Shown: positions 32,682 to 40,285 of the stretch, piece after piece | How the letters are laid out: every line of letters begins with the position of its first letter | Numbering within the stretch: position 1 is the stretch's first letter | Assembly: GCF_002904335.1 (NCBI RefSeq) | Contig: NZ_PPHF01000002.1 | Location: forward strand, 1 to 46,758 | Direction: 5' to 3' | From: Amycolatopsis sp. CA-126428 | GTDB lineage: Bacteria; Actinomycetota; Actinomycetes; Mycobacteriales; Pseudonocardiaceae | Length of the DNA stretch: 46,758 nucleotides | Program-made: the position numbers and the translations under genes | Notes under the pieces: model-generated | The model's database searches: none | Told to the model about the DNA's origin: nothing | Seen by the model: only the letters and a program-made list of their open reading frames with translations

Positions 32682-33482
32682 GTGAGCATGCGCGCCAGGA
32701 ACAACGTGACCGTCACCGGCCGGGAAGACGGCCCCGCCGTCCTGCTCGCCCACGGTTTCGGCTGCGACCAGAACCTGTGGCGCCTCGTCGTCCCCGAACT
32801 CGCGCGGCGGTACCGGGTCGTGCTGTTCGACCACACCGGCGCCGGGCGTTCGGACCTGGCCGCCTGGACGCCCGAGCGCTACGGCAGCCTCGACGGCTAC
32901 GCCGACGACGTCCTGGCCATCTGCCACGAGCTGGACCTGCGGGACGTCGTGCTGGTGGGCCACTCGGTCAGCGCGATGATCGCGGTGCTGGCCGCCAACC
33001 GGGAACCGGAGCGGTTCGCGAAGCTGGTGCTGCTCACGCCGTCTCCCTGCTACCTCGACGAGGACGGCTACCGCGGCGGGTTCAGCCGCGAAGACATCGA
33101 CGAGCTGCTCGCCTCGCTCGAATCGAACTACCTGGGCTGGTCGGCGACGATGGCGCCGGTGATCATGGGCAACCCGGACCGGCCGGAGCTGGGCGAGGAG
33201 CTGACGAATAGCTTCTGCCGCACCGATCCCGCGATCGCGCGCAGTTTCGCCCGGGTGACGTTCCTCTCCGACAACCGGGCCGATCTGGCGAAGGTCGCCG
33301 TGCCGACGCTCGTGCTCGAATGCTCGAACGACGCCATCGCGCCGCCCGAGGTGGGGCGGTTCACCCACGAGCAGATCACCGGCAGCACCCTGGTGACGCT
33401 GGCCGCGACCGGGCACTGTCCCCAGCTCAGCGCGCCGGGGGCGACGGCCGCCGCGATCACGGCGTTCGTGGGCGGGCCATGA
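32682..33482 (+). CDS. rsbQ: RsbQ-like alpha/beta hydrolase of the energy-stress pathway
   Basis: 266 aa from the GTG at 32682, which has AGGA 8 bp upstream; the in-frame ATG at 32673 is poorly placed. Very close in pattern to B. subtilis RsbQ: RNNVTVTG, LLAHGFGCDQNLWRLV, VLFDHTGAGRSDL, nucleophile Ser in VGHSVSAMIAVLA, LTPSPCYLDEDGYRGGF, ESNYLGWS, SFCRTDPAIARSFA, catalytic Asp in LECSNDAIAPPEVG and His in ATGHCPQ. RsbQ is thought to supply a small hydrophobic ligand sensed by the RsbP PAS domain. Its stop overlaps the phosphatase start as ATGA, which strengthens the assignment. Confidence 0.93.
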   Translation: MSMRARNNVTVTGREDGPAVLLAHGFGCDQNLWRLVVPELARRYRVVLFDHTGAGRSDLAAWTPERYGSLDGYADDVLAICHELDLRDVVLVGHSVSAMIAVLAANREPERFAKLVLLTPSPCYLDEDGYRGGFSREDIDELLASLESNYLGWSATMAPVIMGNPDRPELGEELTNSFCRTDPAIARSFARVTFLSDNRADLAKVAVPTLVLECSNDAIAPPEVGRFTHEQITGSTLVTLAATGHCPQLSAPGATAAAITAFVGGP

Positions 33483-34711
33483 TGTGCGAAGACCACCCGG
33501 GCCCGGGTGGTCAGGAAAGCGCCGCACCGGAATTCTCGGCCTTGCTGGAGGACAGCGCGGAAGACCTCTACGAGCACGCCCCCTGCGGGTACCTCTCGAC
33601 ACTGCTGGACGGCACGATCGCGAAGATCAACGCGACGCTGCTCGGCTGGCTCGGCTACGCCCGCGACGACGTCGTCGGCCGGCGCCGGTTCGCCGACCTG
33701 CTCACCGTCGGCGGCCGGATCTACCACGAGACGCACTTCGCGCCGCTCCTGCGCATGCAGGGTCAGCTCGGCGGGGTCGCCTTCGAGCTGAAGGCCGCGG
33801 ACGGGAGCCGGCTGCCGGTGCTGGTGACCTCGACGGTCAAGACCGGCTCCGACGGCCAGGCACAGCTGATCCGGACCACGATCTTCGACGCGCGCGACCG
33901 GCGGGCCTACGAGCAGGAACTGCTGCGGGCGCGCGAAGAAGCCGAGCGCGAACGCGACCGGGTGCAGCGGCTCGCGCGGACGCTGCAGCAGACCCTGCTG
34001 CCGCCCACCCTGGCCGAGGTGCCCGGGGTGCAGGTCGCGGCCTACTACCACCCGGCGTCGGCCGACGAGGTCGGCGGCGACTTCTACGACCTGTTCCCGC
34101 TGACCGGCGACACGTGGGGGTTCTTCCTCGGCGACGTGTCCGGGAAGGGCGCCGCCGCGGCGGTGGTGACATCGCTGGCGCGCTACACGCTGCGCACCGC
34201 CGCGGTGCACGACCCGGACCCGGCCGCCGTGCTGGATCACCTCAACACCGTGCTGCACCGTGAGTACCGCGGCCCGGACCCGCGCTACTGCACTGTCATC
34301 CAGGGCCACCTCCGGCCCGGGGACGGCGGCGCGGCGATCACCCTGGCCACCGGCGGCCACCCGCCGGCGCTGCTGATCCGCGCCGACGGCACGTCCGCGT
34401 TCCTGCCCGTCCCGGGCGGCCAGCTGGTGGGCGCGCTGCCCCGCGCGCGCTTCGCCGCGGTGGACGTCCTGCTGACCCCGGGCGACACCCTGCTGCTGTA
34501 CACCGACGGGCTGACCGAAGCCCGTACGCAGGGCCGCGTCCGCTACAGCGAAGAACAGCTGCAGGAGCACCTGACCGGCCTGGCGCCGACGACGGCACCG
34601 GCGGTGATCACGGCGGTCACCGGCCTGCTCGCCGGCTTCGGCGACGGCGTCGAGGACGACACGGCCCTGCTGGCGCTGAGCATCCCGCTTCCCGGAGGTG
34701 AACGACCGTGA
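33479..34711 (+). CDS. rsbP: RsbP-like PAS domain PP2C serine phosphatase
   Basis: 410 aa. PAS domain at about 20-140 (YEHAPCGYLSTLLDGTIAKI, NATLLGWLGYARDDVVGRR), a charged coiled-coil linker at about 145-175 (YEQELLRAREEAERERDRVQ), then a SpoIIE/PP2C phosphatase domain: ADEVGGDFYDLF, GFFLGDVSGKGAAAA, TLLLYTDGLTEAR and GVEDDTALLAL hold the metal-binding Asp residues. Dephosphorylates an RsbV-type antagonist in response to the PAS signal, as in the B. subtilis energy-stress pathway. Overlaps rsbQ upstream (ATGA) and the STAS antagonist gene downstream (GTGA). Confidence 0.92.
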   Translation: MMCEDHPGPGGQESAAPEFSALLEDSAEDLYEHAPCGYLSTLLDGTIAKINATLLGWLGYARDDVVGRRRFADLLTVGGRIYHETHFAPLLRMQGQLGGVAFELKAADGSRLPVLVTSTVKTGSDGQAQLIRTTIFDARDRRAYEQELLRAREEAERERDRVQRLARTLQQTLLPPTLAEVPGVQVAAYYHPASADEVGGDFYDLFPLTGDTWGFFLGDVSGKGAAAAVVTSLARYTLRTAAVHDPDPAAVLDHLNTVLHREYRGPDPRYCTVIQGHLRPGDGGAAITLATGGHPPALLIRADGTSAFLPVPGGQLVGALPRARFAAVDVLLTPGDTLLLYTDGLTEARTQGRVRYSEEQLQEHLTGLAPTTAPAVITAVTGLLAGFGDGVEDDTALLALSIPLPGGERP

Positions 34712-35052
34712 CCGGCACCCCGTTCTCCGTCGCGACGCGCACCGCCGCGGGCGGCGCGGTGGTGACCGTCGAGGGCGAGCTCGACGTGGCCACCTCACCG
34801 CGCCTGCGCACCGAGGTGGCGGCGCTCGTCCTGAAGCCCGGTCAGGTGCTGGTGGTGGACCTGGCCGGGGTGACGTTCTGCGACTCCAGCGGGATCTCCG
34901 CGCTCATCGCGGCCCGCAACGTCGCCGAGGCGGCCGGAGCGGCCGTCGCGCTGGCCGCCCTCCCCGCCCGGCTGAGCCGGACGTTCGGGCTGATCGGCCT
35001 CGCGGACTTCTTCCCCACGTACCCGAGCGCCGAAGACGCCTTCAGGGACTGA
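34708..35052 (+). CDS. rsbV: RsbV-like STAS anti-sigma factor antagonist
   Basis: 114 aa. STAS domain with a complete phosphosite: VVTVEGELDVATSPRLRTEV, LVVDLAGVTFCDSSGISALI, where the first Ser of DSSG is the expected phosphorylated residue. Starts with a GTG overlapping the phosphatase stop, so it is the natural substrate of that phosphatase. When dephosphorylated it should bind an anti-sigma kinase and free the sigma factor. No RsbW kinase or sigma gene follows; the only such kinase in the window is the MEDS protein at 8129. Confidence 0.9.
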   Translation: MTGTPFSVATRTAAGGAVVTVEGELDVATSPRLRTEVAALVLKPGQVLVVDLAGVTFCDSSGISALIAARNVAEAAGAAVALAALPARLSRTFGLIGLADFFPTYPSAEDAFRD

Positions 35053-35065
35053 CGAGCAGGGCAGC

Positions 35066-35090
35066 GCCTCGCCGACCGGGACGGCGGGCT
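35066..35090. terminator. Possible hairpin terminator between convergent genes
   Basis: CTCGCCG and CGGCGGG form a short stem around ACCGGGA in the 40-bp gap between the rsbV and dapA stop codons. There is no T run. Position between convergent genes supports a terminator, but the stem is short. Confidence 0.3.
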
Positions 35091-35092
35091 GA

Positions 35093-35929
35093 TCAGGCGG
35101 TCTGCGCTTCGACCAGCGGGAGCCGCACGCTCGCGTGCGGGATGATCCCGAGGTCCGCCAGGGCGGCTTTGGCGTTCGCCGCGCCCGTGCCCGAGCGCAT
35201 CAAGCGGTCCGTCACCGGGATCAGCTCCGCGTTGATCGCGCGCGCCCGCTCGAGGTCGCCGTCGCGGACGGTGCGGATGAGGTCGGCGGTGCGCCCGGCG
35301 GCCACGTTGGCCACGACGCTGACCAGGCCCGCGGCGCCGCACGCGAGGTAGGGCAGGTTGAGCTCGTCGATGCCGCAGTAGTACGCCAGCGACGTCCGGG
35401 ACATCACCGTCATCGCTTCGGACAGGTCGCCCTTGGCGTCCTTGACCGCCCGGATCCGCGGGTGGCCGGCCAGCTCGATCAGGGTGGCCGGCGTCATCGC
35501 GAGGCCGGTGCGCGCGGGAACGTCGTAGAGCATCACCGGCAGCTCGGTGGCGTCCGCCACGGCCCGGCAGTGGGCGAGCACCCCGGCCTGCGTCGGCCGC
35601 GAGTAGTAGGGGCAGACGAGCAGCAGGGCGTCGGCGCCGGCCGCCTCGGCTTCGCGGGCGCGGCGGACGCTCGTCGCCGTGTCGTGGGTGCCGACCCCGG
35701 CGATCACCCGCGCGCGGTCTCCGGTCCGGGCCACCACCGCCCGGATCAGGCCGGCGGATTCGGCGCCGGACAGCGTCGGGGACTCGCCGGTGGTGCCGCC
35801 GACGACGAGGCCGTCGCACCCGGTGGCCAGCAGGTGGTCGACGAGCCGGGCGAGGCCGGGCTCGCAGAGCGCGCCGCCGGGCTGCATGGGAGTCACCATC
35901 GCGACGAGGTTGGCGCCGAATTCGGTCAT
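35093..35929 (-). CDS. dapA: 4-hydroxy-tetrahydrodipicolinate synthase (DapA family)
   Basis: 278 aa, a little shorter than the usual 290-300. Condenses pyruvate with aspartate semialdehyde in lysine/diaminopimelate synthesis. Motifs: GLVVGGTTGESPTLSGAE, VIAGVGTHDTATSV, LLVCPYYSRPTQAGVLAH, MLYDVPARTGLAMTP (Tyr and the Arg that binds the substrate carboxylate), and the Schiff-base Lys in RIRAVKDAKGDL. The retained Arg and Thr-Thr pair favour true DapA over the related sugar-acid aldolases, though the isolated position, divergent from a LysR regulator, leaves a catabolic role possible. Confidence 0.87.
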   Translation of the reverse strand: MTEFGANLVAMVTPMQPGGALCEPGLARLVDHLLATGCDGLVVGGTTGESPTLSGAESAGLIRAVVARTGDRARVIAGVGTHDTATSVRRAREAEAAGADALLLVCPYYSRPTQAGVLAHCRAVADATELPVMLYDVPARTGLAMTPATLIELAGHPRIRAVKDAKGDLSEAMTVMSRTSLAYYCGIDELNLPYLACGAAGLVSVVANVAAGRTADLIRTVRDGDLERARAINAELIPVTDRLMRSGTGAANAKAALADLGIIPHASVRLPLVEAQTA

Positions 35930-35989
35930 GCCCCGACCTTGCCCAGTGCGACTGCTGCGGTCCAGCGATGCTTTTTTGCGGGTATTGCG

Positions 35990-35995
35990 TAGCCT
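35990..35995 (+). promoter_or_regulatory. -10 hexamer TAGCCT placed for a leaderless LysR mRNA
   Basis: TAGCCT lies exactly 7 to 12 bp before the A of the LysR ATG at 36002, and no ribosome site precedes that ATG. This is the arrangement of leaderless actinobacterial transcripts. No clear -35 is visible. Confidence 0.45.
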
Positions 35996-36001
35996 GGCTT
36001 C

Positions 36002-36982
36002 ATGATCGAGGTGGGCGCGCTGCGGGCGTTGCGCGCGGTGGCGGCGCTCGGGACGCTGGCCCGGGCGGCCGAGGAGCTCGGGTTCACGGCGTCGGCGGTG
36101 TCGCAGCAGATCAAGCGGCTGGAACGCCAGATCGGCGTGCCGGTACTGGCCCCGGCGGGCCGCGGGGTGGTGCTGACCCCGGCCGGGCAGGCGATCGCCG
36201 ACTCGGCGCCGGAGGTGTTCCAGGCGCTGGAACGCTGCGCCGAAGCGGCCCGGTCGGTGTCGGCGGCGGCACCGCGCGGCACGCTTCGGGTGGTGGCGTT
36301 TTCGACGGCCATCCGCGGCCTGCTCGCGCCGGTCGTCCCCCGGCTGGCGGCGCGGTGCCCGGAGCTGCGCGTGGAGTTCACGGAGCAGGACCCCGGCGAG
36401 GCGTTGCACAGCGTCAGCGCGGGGACGGCGGACCTGGCGCTCGTCCACGACGCCGACGGCTTGCTGCCGGCGCCGCTGCCGCCATCGCTGGTGCGGCGCT
36501 GGCTGCACACGGACCTCGGCGACGTGGTGATGAGCCGCGAGCACCCGCTGGCCCGGCTCGACGCGCCGCTCGACGAGGCCGCGCTGGCCGGACACGCCTG
36601 GGTGACCAGCCCGCCGGGAACGGTGTGCCACCAGTGGTTCCGGCGGTTGTTCGCGCAGGCCCAGCCGGACGTGCGCCACTCGGTGGACGACTTCGCGACG
36701 CAGCTGTCGCTGGTGGTCCCGGGTGCGGTGGTGGCGTTGATCCCCCGGCTCGCGCGGCCGCCGCTGGGCGAGGACCTGGTGGCACGGCCGTTGCGGCGGC
36801 CGCCGAAGCGGGAGGTGCACGCGGTGTGGCGGCGCAGCGCGGAGGCGAGCCCGGCGATCCGGGCGGTACTGGCCGAACTGGGCCCCACGGCTGCCCCGGC
36901 CGAGCTTGCCCCCGCGGCGGCCCCGGCCGGAGCGATCAGCGCGGCCGGTACACCGGAACGTGGGACCCCGGCACCGTCGTGA
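36002..36982 (+). CDS. LysR-family transcriptional regulator
   Basis: 326 aa. N-terminal winged helix: LRALRAVAALGTLARAAEEL, GFTASAVSQQIKRLERQIGV, LTPAGQAIAD. The effector domain follows (GTLRVVAFSTAIRGLLAPVV, ELRVEFTEQDPGEALHSVSA, DLALVHDADG, SVDDFATQLSLVVPGAVVAL). Divergent from dapA with a 72-bp gap, so it probably controls dapA and itself. The last 20 or so residues (Ala/Pro-rich tail ending GTPERGTPAPS) read into the decayed methyltransferase on the other strand, so the natural end of the protein may have been altered. Confidence 0.9.
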   Translation: MIEVGALRALRAVAALGTLARAAEELGFTASAVSQQIKRLERQIGVPVLAPAGRGVVLTPAGQAIADSAPEVFQALERCAEAARSVSAAAPRGTLRVVAFSTAIRGLLAPVVPRLAARCPELRVEFTEQDPGEALHSVSAGTADLALVHDADGLLPAPLPPSLVRRWLHTDLGDVVMSREHPLARLDAPLDEAALAGHAWVTSPPGTVCHQWFRRLFAQAQPDVRHSVDDFATQLSLVVPGAVVALIPRLARPPLGEDLVARPLRRPPKREVHAVWRRSAEASPAIRAVLAELGPTAAPAELAPAAAPAGAISAAGTPERGTPAPS

Positions 36983-37375
36983 ACTCCGCGCCGGCCCGGT
37001 CCGCGTGCCGCGATTCCAGCTCGAACCCGGCCGGCCCATCAGGTCCAGCCCGACCGGCCGGAGGTAGCGGTACGGCGAGCGGCCCACCCGCGCCCGCCGC
37101 CCTCGGCCCGTGCCGTCGCCATGTCCCCGGCGACGACCGGGATCGCCGCCTTCCGCCGCAGCCGGTCGAGCATCGGCTCGGAAAGCTCGATGCCGGTGAC
37201 GGGCCCCCGCGCCCGGCGAGCGGGACAGCCATGCGCTCGGTGCCGATGGCGAATTCCAGCGCCCGCCCGCCGCCGGCGAGCCCGGCCAGGCGGTCCACCG
37301 CGGTCCCGGCGACCTCGGGGCGAACCTGCCGCTACCCGGCCTGTCGTACCGCTCGGCCGTTTCGGCGTCCCCCAT
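36936..37375 (-). pseudogene. Decayed class I SAM-dependent methyltransferase
   Basis: Pieces of one methyltransferase appear in order on the minus strand but in changing frames: start MGDAETAERYDRPGSGRFAP (from 37375), then DRLAGLAGGGRALEFAIGTE in a second frame, then PVTGIELSEPMLDRLRRKAA and VVAGDMATARAE in a third, then RPVGLDLMGR and finally AGFELESRHADRAGAEFTT with the stop at 36936. The order matches a common actinomycete methyltransferase of about 240 residues; here the central part is missing and at least three frameshifts are needed. It overlaps the LysR 3' end. Confidence 0.8.
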
Positions 37376-37484
37376 ACCCCGTGGCACCCCGCCACCCTCG
37401 CCCGCGGTGGGTGAAACTGTCCAACGAATCCGAACTTGCCCGATTTCGGGCAGGAATTTGGGGTTCACCGCCCGAAGAGGCATG

Positions 37485-37754
37485 ATGGCCCGCGTGGAGG
37501 ACACCGACATCGTCGAGCGCGTGGCCGCGTCCACCGGGCTGCCGCCCGGGGTCGCCGCCCGGGTCGTCGACGATGTCCTGGCCTTCTACCGGACTCCCAC
37601 CGAGGACTACGTGCGCCACCGGCACGCCGAGCTGCAGGCCCGGGGCCGGAAGAACCCCGAGATTTTCCCGCTGATCGCCGCCGAGCTCCGTGGGCGGCTG
37701 GTGGCCGCGCCGGTCCTCTCCGAGCGGCAGCTGCGCCGCATCGTCTACGGCTAG
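37485..37754 (+). CDS. Small hypothetical protein upstream of glmS
   Basis: 89 aa from the ATG at 37485 (another ATG directly before it at 37482 is possible), with GAAGAGG upstream. Sequence is helical and charged: VEDTDIVERVAASTGLPPGV, ARVVDDVLAFYRTPTEDYVR. No family recognised. Codon use is normal for this genome and the gene ends 13 bp before glmS, so the two are probably co-transcribed. Confidence 0.7.
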   Translation: MARVEDTDIVERVAASTGLPPGVAARVVDDVLAFYRTPTEDYVRHRHAELQARGRKNPEIFPLIAAELRGRLVAAPVLSERQLRRIVYG

Positions 37755-37767
37755 GAAGAGGTTCGCC

Positions 37768-39591
37768 ATGTGCGGGATCGTCGGCTACATCGGCGGCCAG
37801 AACGCCGCCCCCATCCTGCTCGAGGGCCTGACCCGGCTCGAGTACCGCGGGTACGACTCGGCGGGCATCGCCGTCCTCGGCGCCAAGGGCGGCACCCAGG
37901 TCCACCGGGTCGTCGGCCGGGTGCGCAACCTCACCGCGGCGCTGCCCAAGCGGCTCGCCGGCAAGGCCGGCATCGGACACACGCGCTGGGCCACGCACGG
38001 GCCCGCGTCGGAGGCCAACGCCCACCCGCACACGTCCGAAGACGGCCGGATCAGCGTCGTCCACAACGGCATCATCGACAACGCCGACACGCTGCGCGCC
38101 CAGCTCGCCGACGCCGGCGTCACCCTCACCTCCGAGACCGACACCGAAGTCCTCGCCCACCTGATCGCGCGGTCGACCGCCGAAAACCTCGAGGACGCCG
38201 TCGTGGAGGCGGTCTCGCGGATCACCGGCACCTACGCGATCGCCGTCACCGACAGCGCGCACCCGGACCGCCTGGTCATCGCGCGCAACGGCTCGCCGCT
38301 GATCATCGGCGTCGGCGAGCGGGAGATGTTCGTCGCCAGCGACCTCGCCGCGCTCGTCCGGCACACCTCGCAGGTCGCGCACCTCGACGACGGCGAGTTC
38401 GCGACCGTCTTCGCCACCGGCTACCGCACCTTCACCGTCGACGAGAGCGACACGACCAAGCCCGCCACCGAGATCGACATCGACGCCGAGGACCTCGACC
38501 TGGGCGGCTACCCGCACTACATGGCCAAGGAGATCCAGGAACAGCCCGAATCCGTCGAGCGGATCATCCGCGGCCGGCTGGACGACCGGTTCGGCGTCGC
38601 CCGCCTGGACGGGCTCAACCTGACGCCGCGGGAGCTGCGCGGCTTCGCCCGCGTGAAGATCCTCGGCTGCGGCTCCGCCTACTACGTCGGCCAGATCGGC
38701 GCGACGATGATCGAGGAGCTGGCGAGGATCCCGGCCGACGCCGAAGCCGCCTCCGAGTTCCGCTACCGCAACCCGATCATCGAAGCCGACACCCTCTACA
38801 TCGCGGTCAGCCAGTCCGGTGAGACGATCGACACCGCCTTCGCCGTCGAGGAGATCAAGCGCAAGGGCGGCCGGGTCGTCGGCCTGGTCAACGTCGTCGG
38901 CTCGACGATCGCCCGCGCCTGCGACGGCGGCGTCTACCTGCACGCCGGCCCGGAGATCGCGGTCGCCTCGACCAAGGCGCTGACCAACATGGCCGTCGGG
39001 TTCGCGCTGATCGCGCTGGCCCTCGGCCGGGTGCGCGATCTGTCCAATGCGGACGGTCAGCGGATCATCGACGCGATCCGCGCGCTGCCCGGCCGGATCA
39101 AGGCCGTCCTGGACTTCGAGCCGGAGATCGCCGAACACGCGAAGACCGTCGCCGCCGCGAGGAGCCTGTTCTTCGTGGGCCGGGTCCGCGGCTACCCGGT
39201 GGCCCGGGAGGGCGCGCAGAAGTTCAAGGAGATCTCCTACCGCCACGCCGAGGCGTACCAGACCTCCGAGCTCAAGCACGGCCCGCTCGCGCTGATCGAC
39301 GAAGCACTCCCGACGGTCGCCATCGTGCCGTCGGACGAGCTGACCGGCCGCAACCTGGCGGCGGTCCAGCAGATCAAGGCCCGCGGTGGCGCGGTCCTGG
39401 CGGTGACCCACGCGGACGTCGACTTCGGCGAACTGGACGTCCCGCGGATCGTGGTGCCCAAGACCGAGCCGGAGCTCGACCCGATCCTGCTGACCATCCC
39501 GCTGCAGCTGCTCGCCTACCACGCCGCGCTGACCCTGGGCTACGACATCGACAAGCCGCGCAACCTGGCGAAGTCTGTCACAGTCGAGTAG
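37768..39591 (+). CDS. glmS: Glutamine-fructose-6-phosphate aminotransferase (isomerising)
   Basis: 607 aa, normal length. Makes glucosamine 6-phosphate, entry point to UDP-GlcNAc. N-terminal glutaminase starts with the catalytic Cys (MCGIVGYIGG) and has RLEYRGYDSAG, GIGHTRWATHG and SVVHNGIIDN. Two SIS sugar isomerase domains follow: ILGCGSAYYVGQIGA, AVSQSGETIDTAFAV, ASTKALTNMAVG, then LFFVGRVRGYPVAREGAQKF, YQTSELKHGPLALI, and the C-terminal KSVTVE. Strong ribosome site AGGAAGAGG. Overlaps the truncated BNR gene by 14 bp, tail to tail. It would feed the UDP-GlcNAc epimerase at 5413. Confidence 0.96.
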   Translation: MCGIVGYIGGQNAAPILLEGLTRLEYRGYDSAGIAVLGAKGGTQVHRVVGRVRNLTAALPKRLAGKAGIGHTRWATHGPASEANAHPHTSEDGRISVVHNGIIDNADTLRAQLADAGVTLTSETDTEVLAHLIARSTAENLEDAVVEAVSRITGTYAIAVTDSAHPDRLVIARNGSPLIIGVGEREMFVASDLAALVRHTSQVAHLDDGEFATVFATGYRTFTVDESDTTKPATEIDIDAEDLDLGGYPHYMAKEIQEQPESVERIIRGRLDDRFGVARLDGLNLTPRELRGFARVKILGCGSAYYVGQIGATMIEELARIPADAEAASEFRYRNPIIEADTLYIAVSQSGETIDTAFAVEEIKRKGGRVVGLVNVVGSTIARACDGGVYLHAGPEIAVASTKALTNMAVGFALIALALGRVRDLSNADGQRIIDAIRALPGRIKAVLDFEPEIAEHAKTVAAARSLFFVGRVRGYPVAREGAQKFKEISYRHAEAYQTSELKHGPLALIDEALPTVAIVPSDELTGRNLAAVQQIKARGGAVLAVTHADVDFGELDVPRIVVPKTEPELDPILLTIPLQLLAYHAALTLGYDIDKPRNLAKSVTVE

Positions 39592-40237
39592 CACTCGAGC
39601 TCAGGCGGAAATCGGCCACCCGAATCGGCGAGGGCGTCGTCCCGCTCGAAGCCTGCTGGTACATCACGGAGAGCACGCCGTCGGTGGCCAGCCGCGAGTC
39701 GTCGACGTCGACCTCGCCGAACGCGTTCAGGTCCGGGCTGTACACCGTCTTCCAGTCGGTCCAGCCGCTCGTCTTGGTGGCCGCGACGATCCGCCCGTAC
39801 GGCATGACGAGGTAGGCGTTGTCGGTGCGGTCGAAGACCAGCTTCGTCCGCTGGGTGGACTCGGGCGCGACCGGCACTTCGCGCTGGGTCCAGCCGCCGT
39901 CGGCCGCCCGGCTGAGGAAGAAGGTCCGGCCGTCCTGCTTGCGCTGCGCGGAGTAGCTCGTGACGCACTGGGTGAACCGGCCGGGCACGTAGCTGATCAC
40001 TGCGTGCGGCTGCCCGGCGGAGTCGACGGCCTGGCTCTCCTGGTTCATCAGCGCGTGGTCGACGCCGAGCGGGTCGACGACCGTGCCCGGCGAAGACACG
40101 GCCACCGGTGTGCCGCCCGTCGTCGCGACGACCGTGCCGGCGTTGTTACGCCAGGTCCGGCCGCGGTCGTCGCTGTAGACGTAGCCGGTGTCGTGGTTGG
40201 CCAGCCCGCCGGCGGCCGTCAACCGACGGACGGGGGG
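39578..40237 (-). pseudogene. 5'-truncated BNR-repeat protein (BNR_4-like)
   Basis: About 215 codons of the C-terminal part of a BNR-repeat propeller protein: HDTGYVYSDDRGRTWRNNAG (Asp-box), DHALMNQESQAVDSAGQPHA, VISYVPGRFTQCVTSY, KLVFDRTDNAYLVMPYGRIV and WTDWKTVYSPDLNAF. Intact members are around 450 aa and carry a signal peptide; here the upstream half, start codon and ribosome site are missing, and the homologous frame runs straight into the palindrome at 40240-40285. The family includes enzymes acting on rhamnose or uronic-acid polysaccharides, so it may once have belonged to the pectin system, which is inference. Confidence 0.75.
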
Positions 40238-40239
40238 TG

Positions 40240-40285
40240 GTCGTGAGTGGTAAGGAGGGTTAGAACCCTCATTACCACTCACGAC
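40240..40285. repeat. 46-bp palindrome (dispersed element, copy 2)
   Basis: 22-bp inverted arms at 40240-40261 and 40264-40285 with one mismatch and a 2-bp centre; nearly the same sequence as 16857-16904. It overlaps the last 7 bp of the ferredoxin reductase gene and marks the point where the BNR gene is truncated. Confidence 0.85.

Noticed and set aside
35960..35985. SigB-type promoter before the LysR gene
   Set aside because: GGGTAT is present at 35980 but the -35 position reads GTCC rather than GTTT.
39578..40282. Complete secreted BNR protein starting in the palindrome
   Set aside because: The only start codons lie inside the dispersed repeat, there is no signal peptide or ribosome site, and the N-terminal half of the family is missing.
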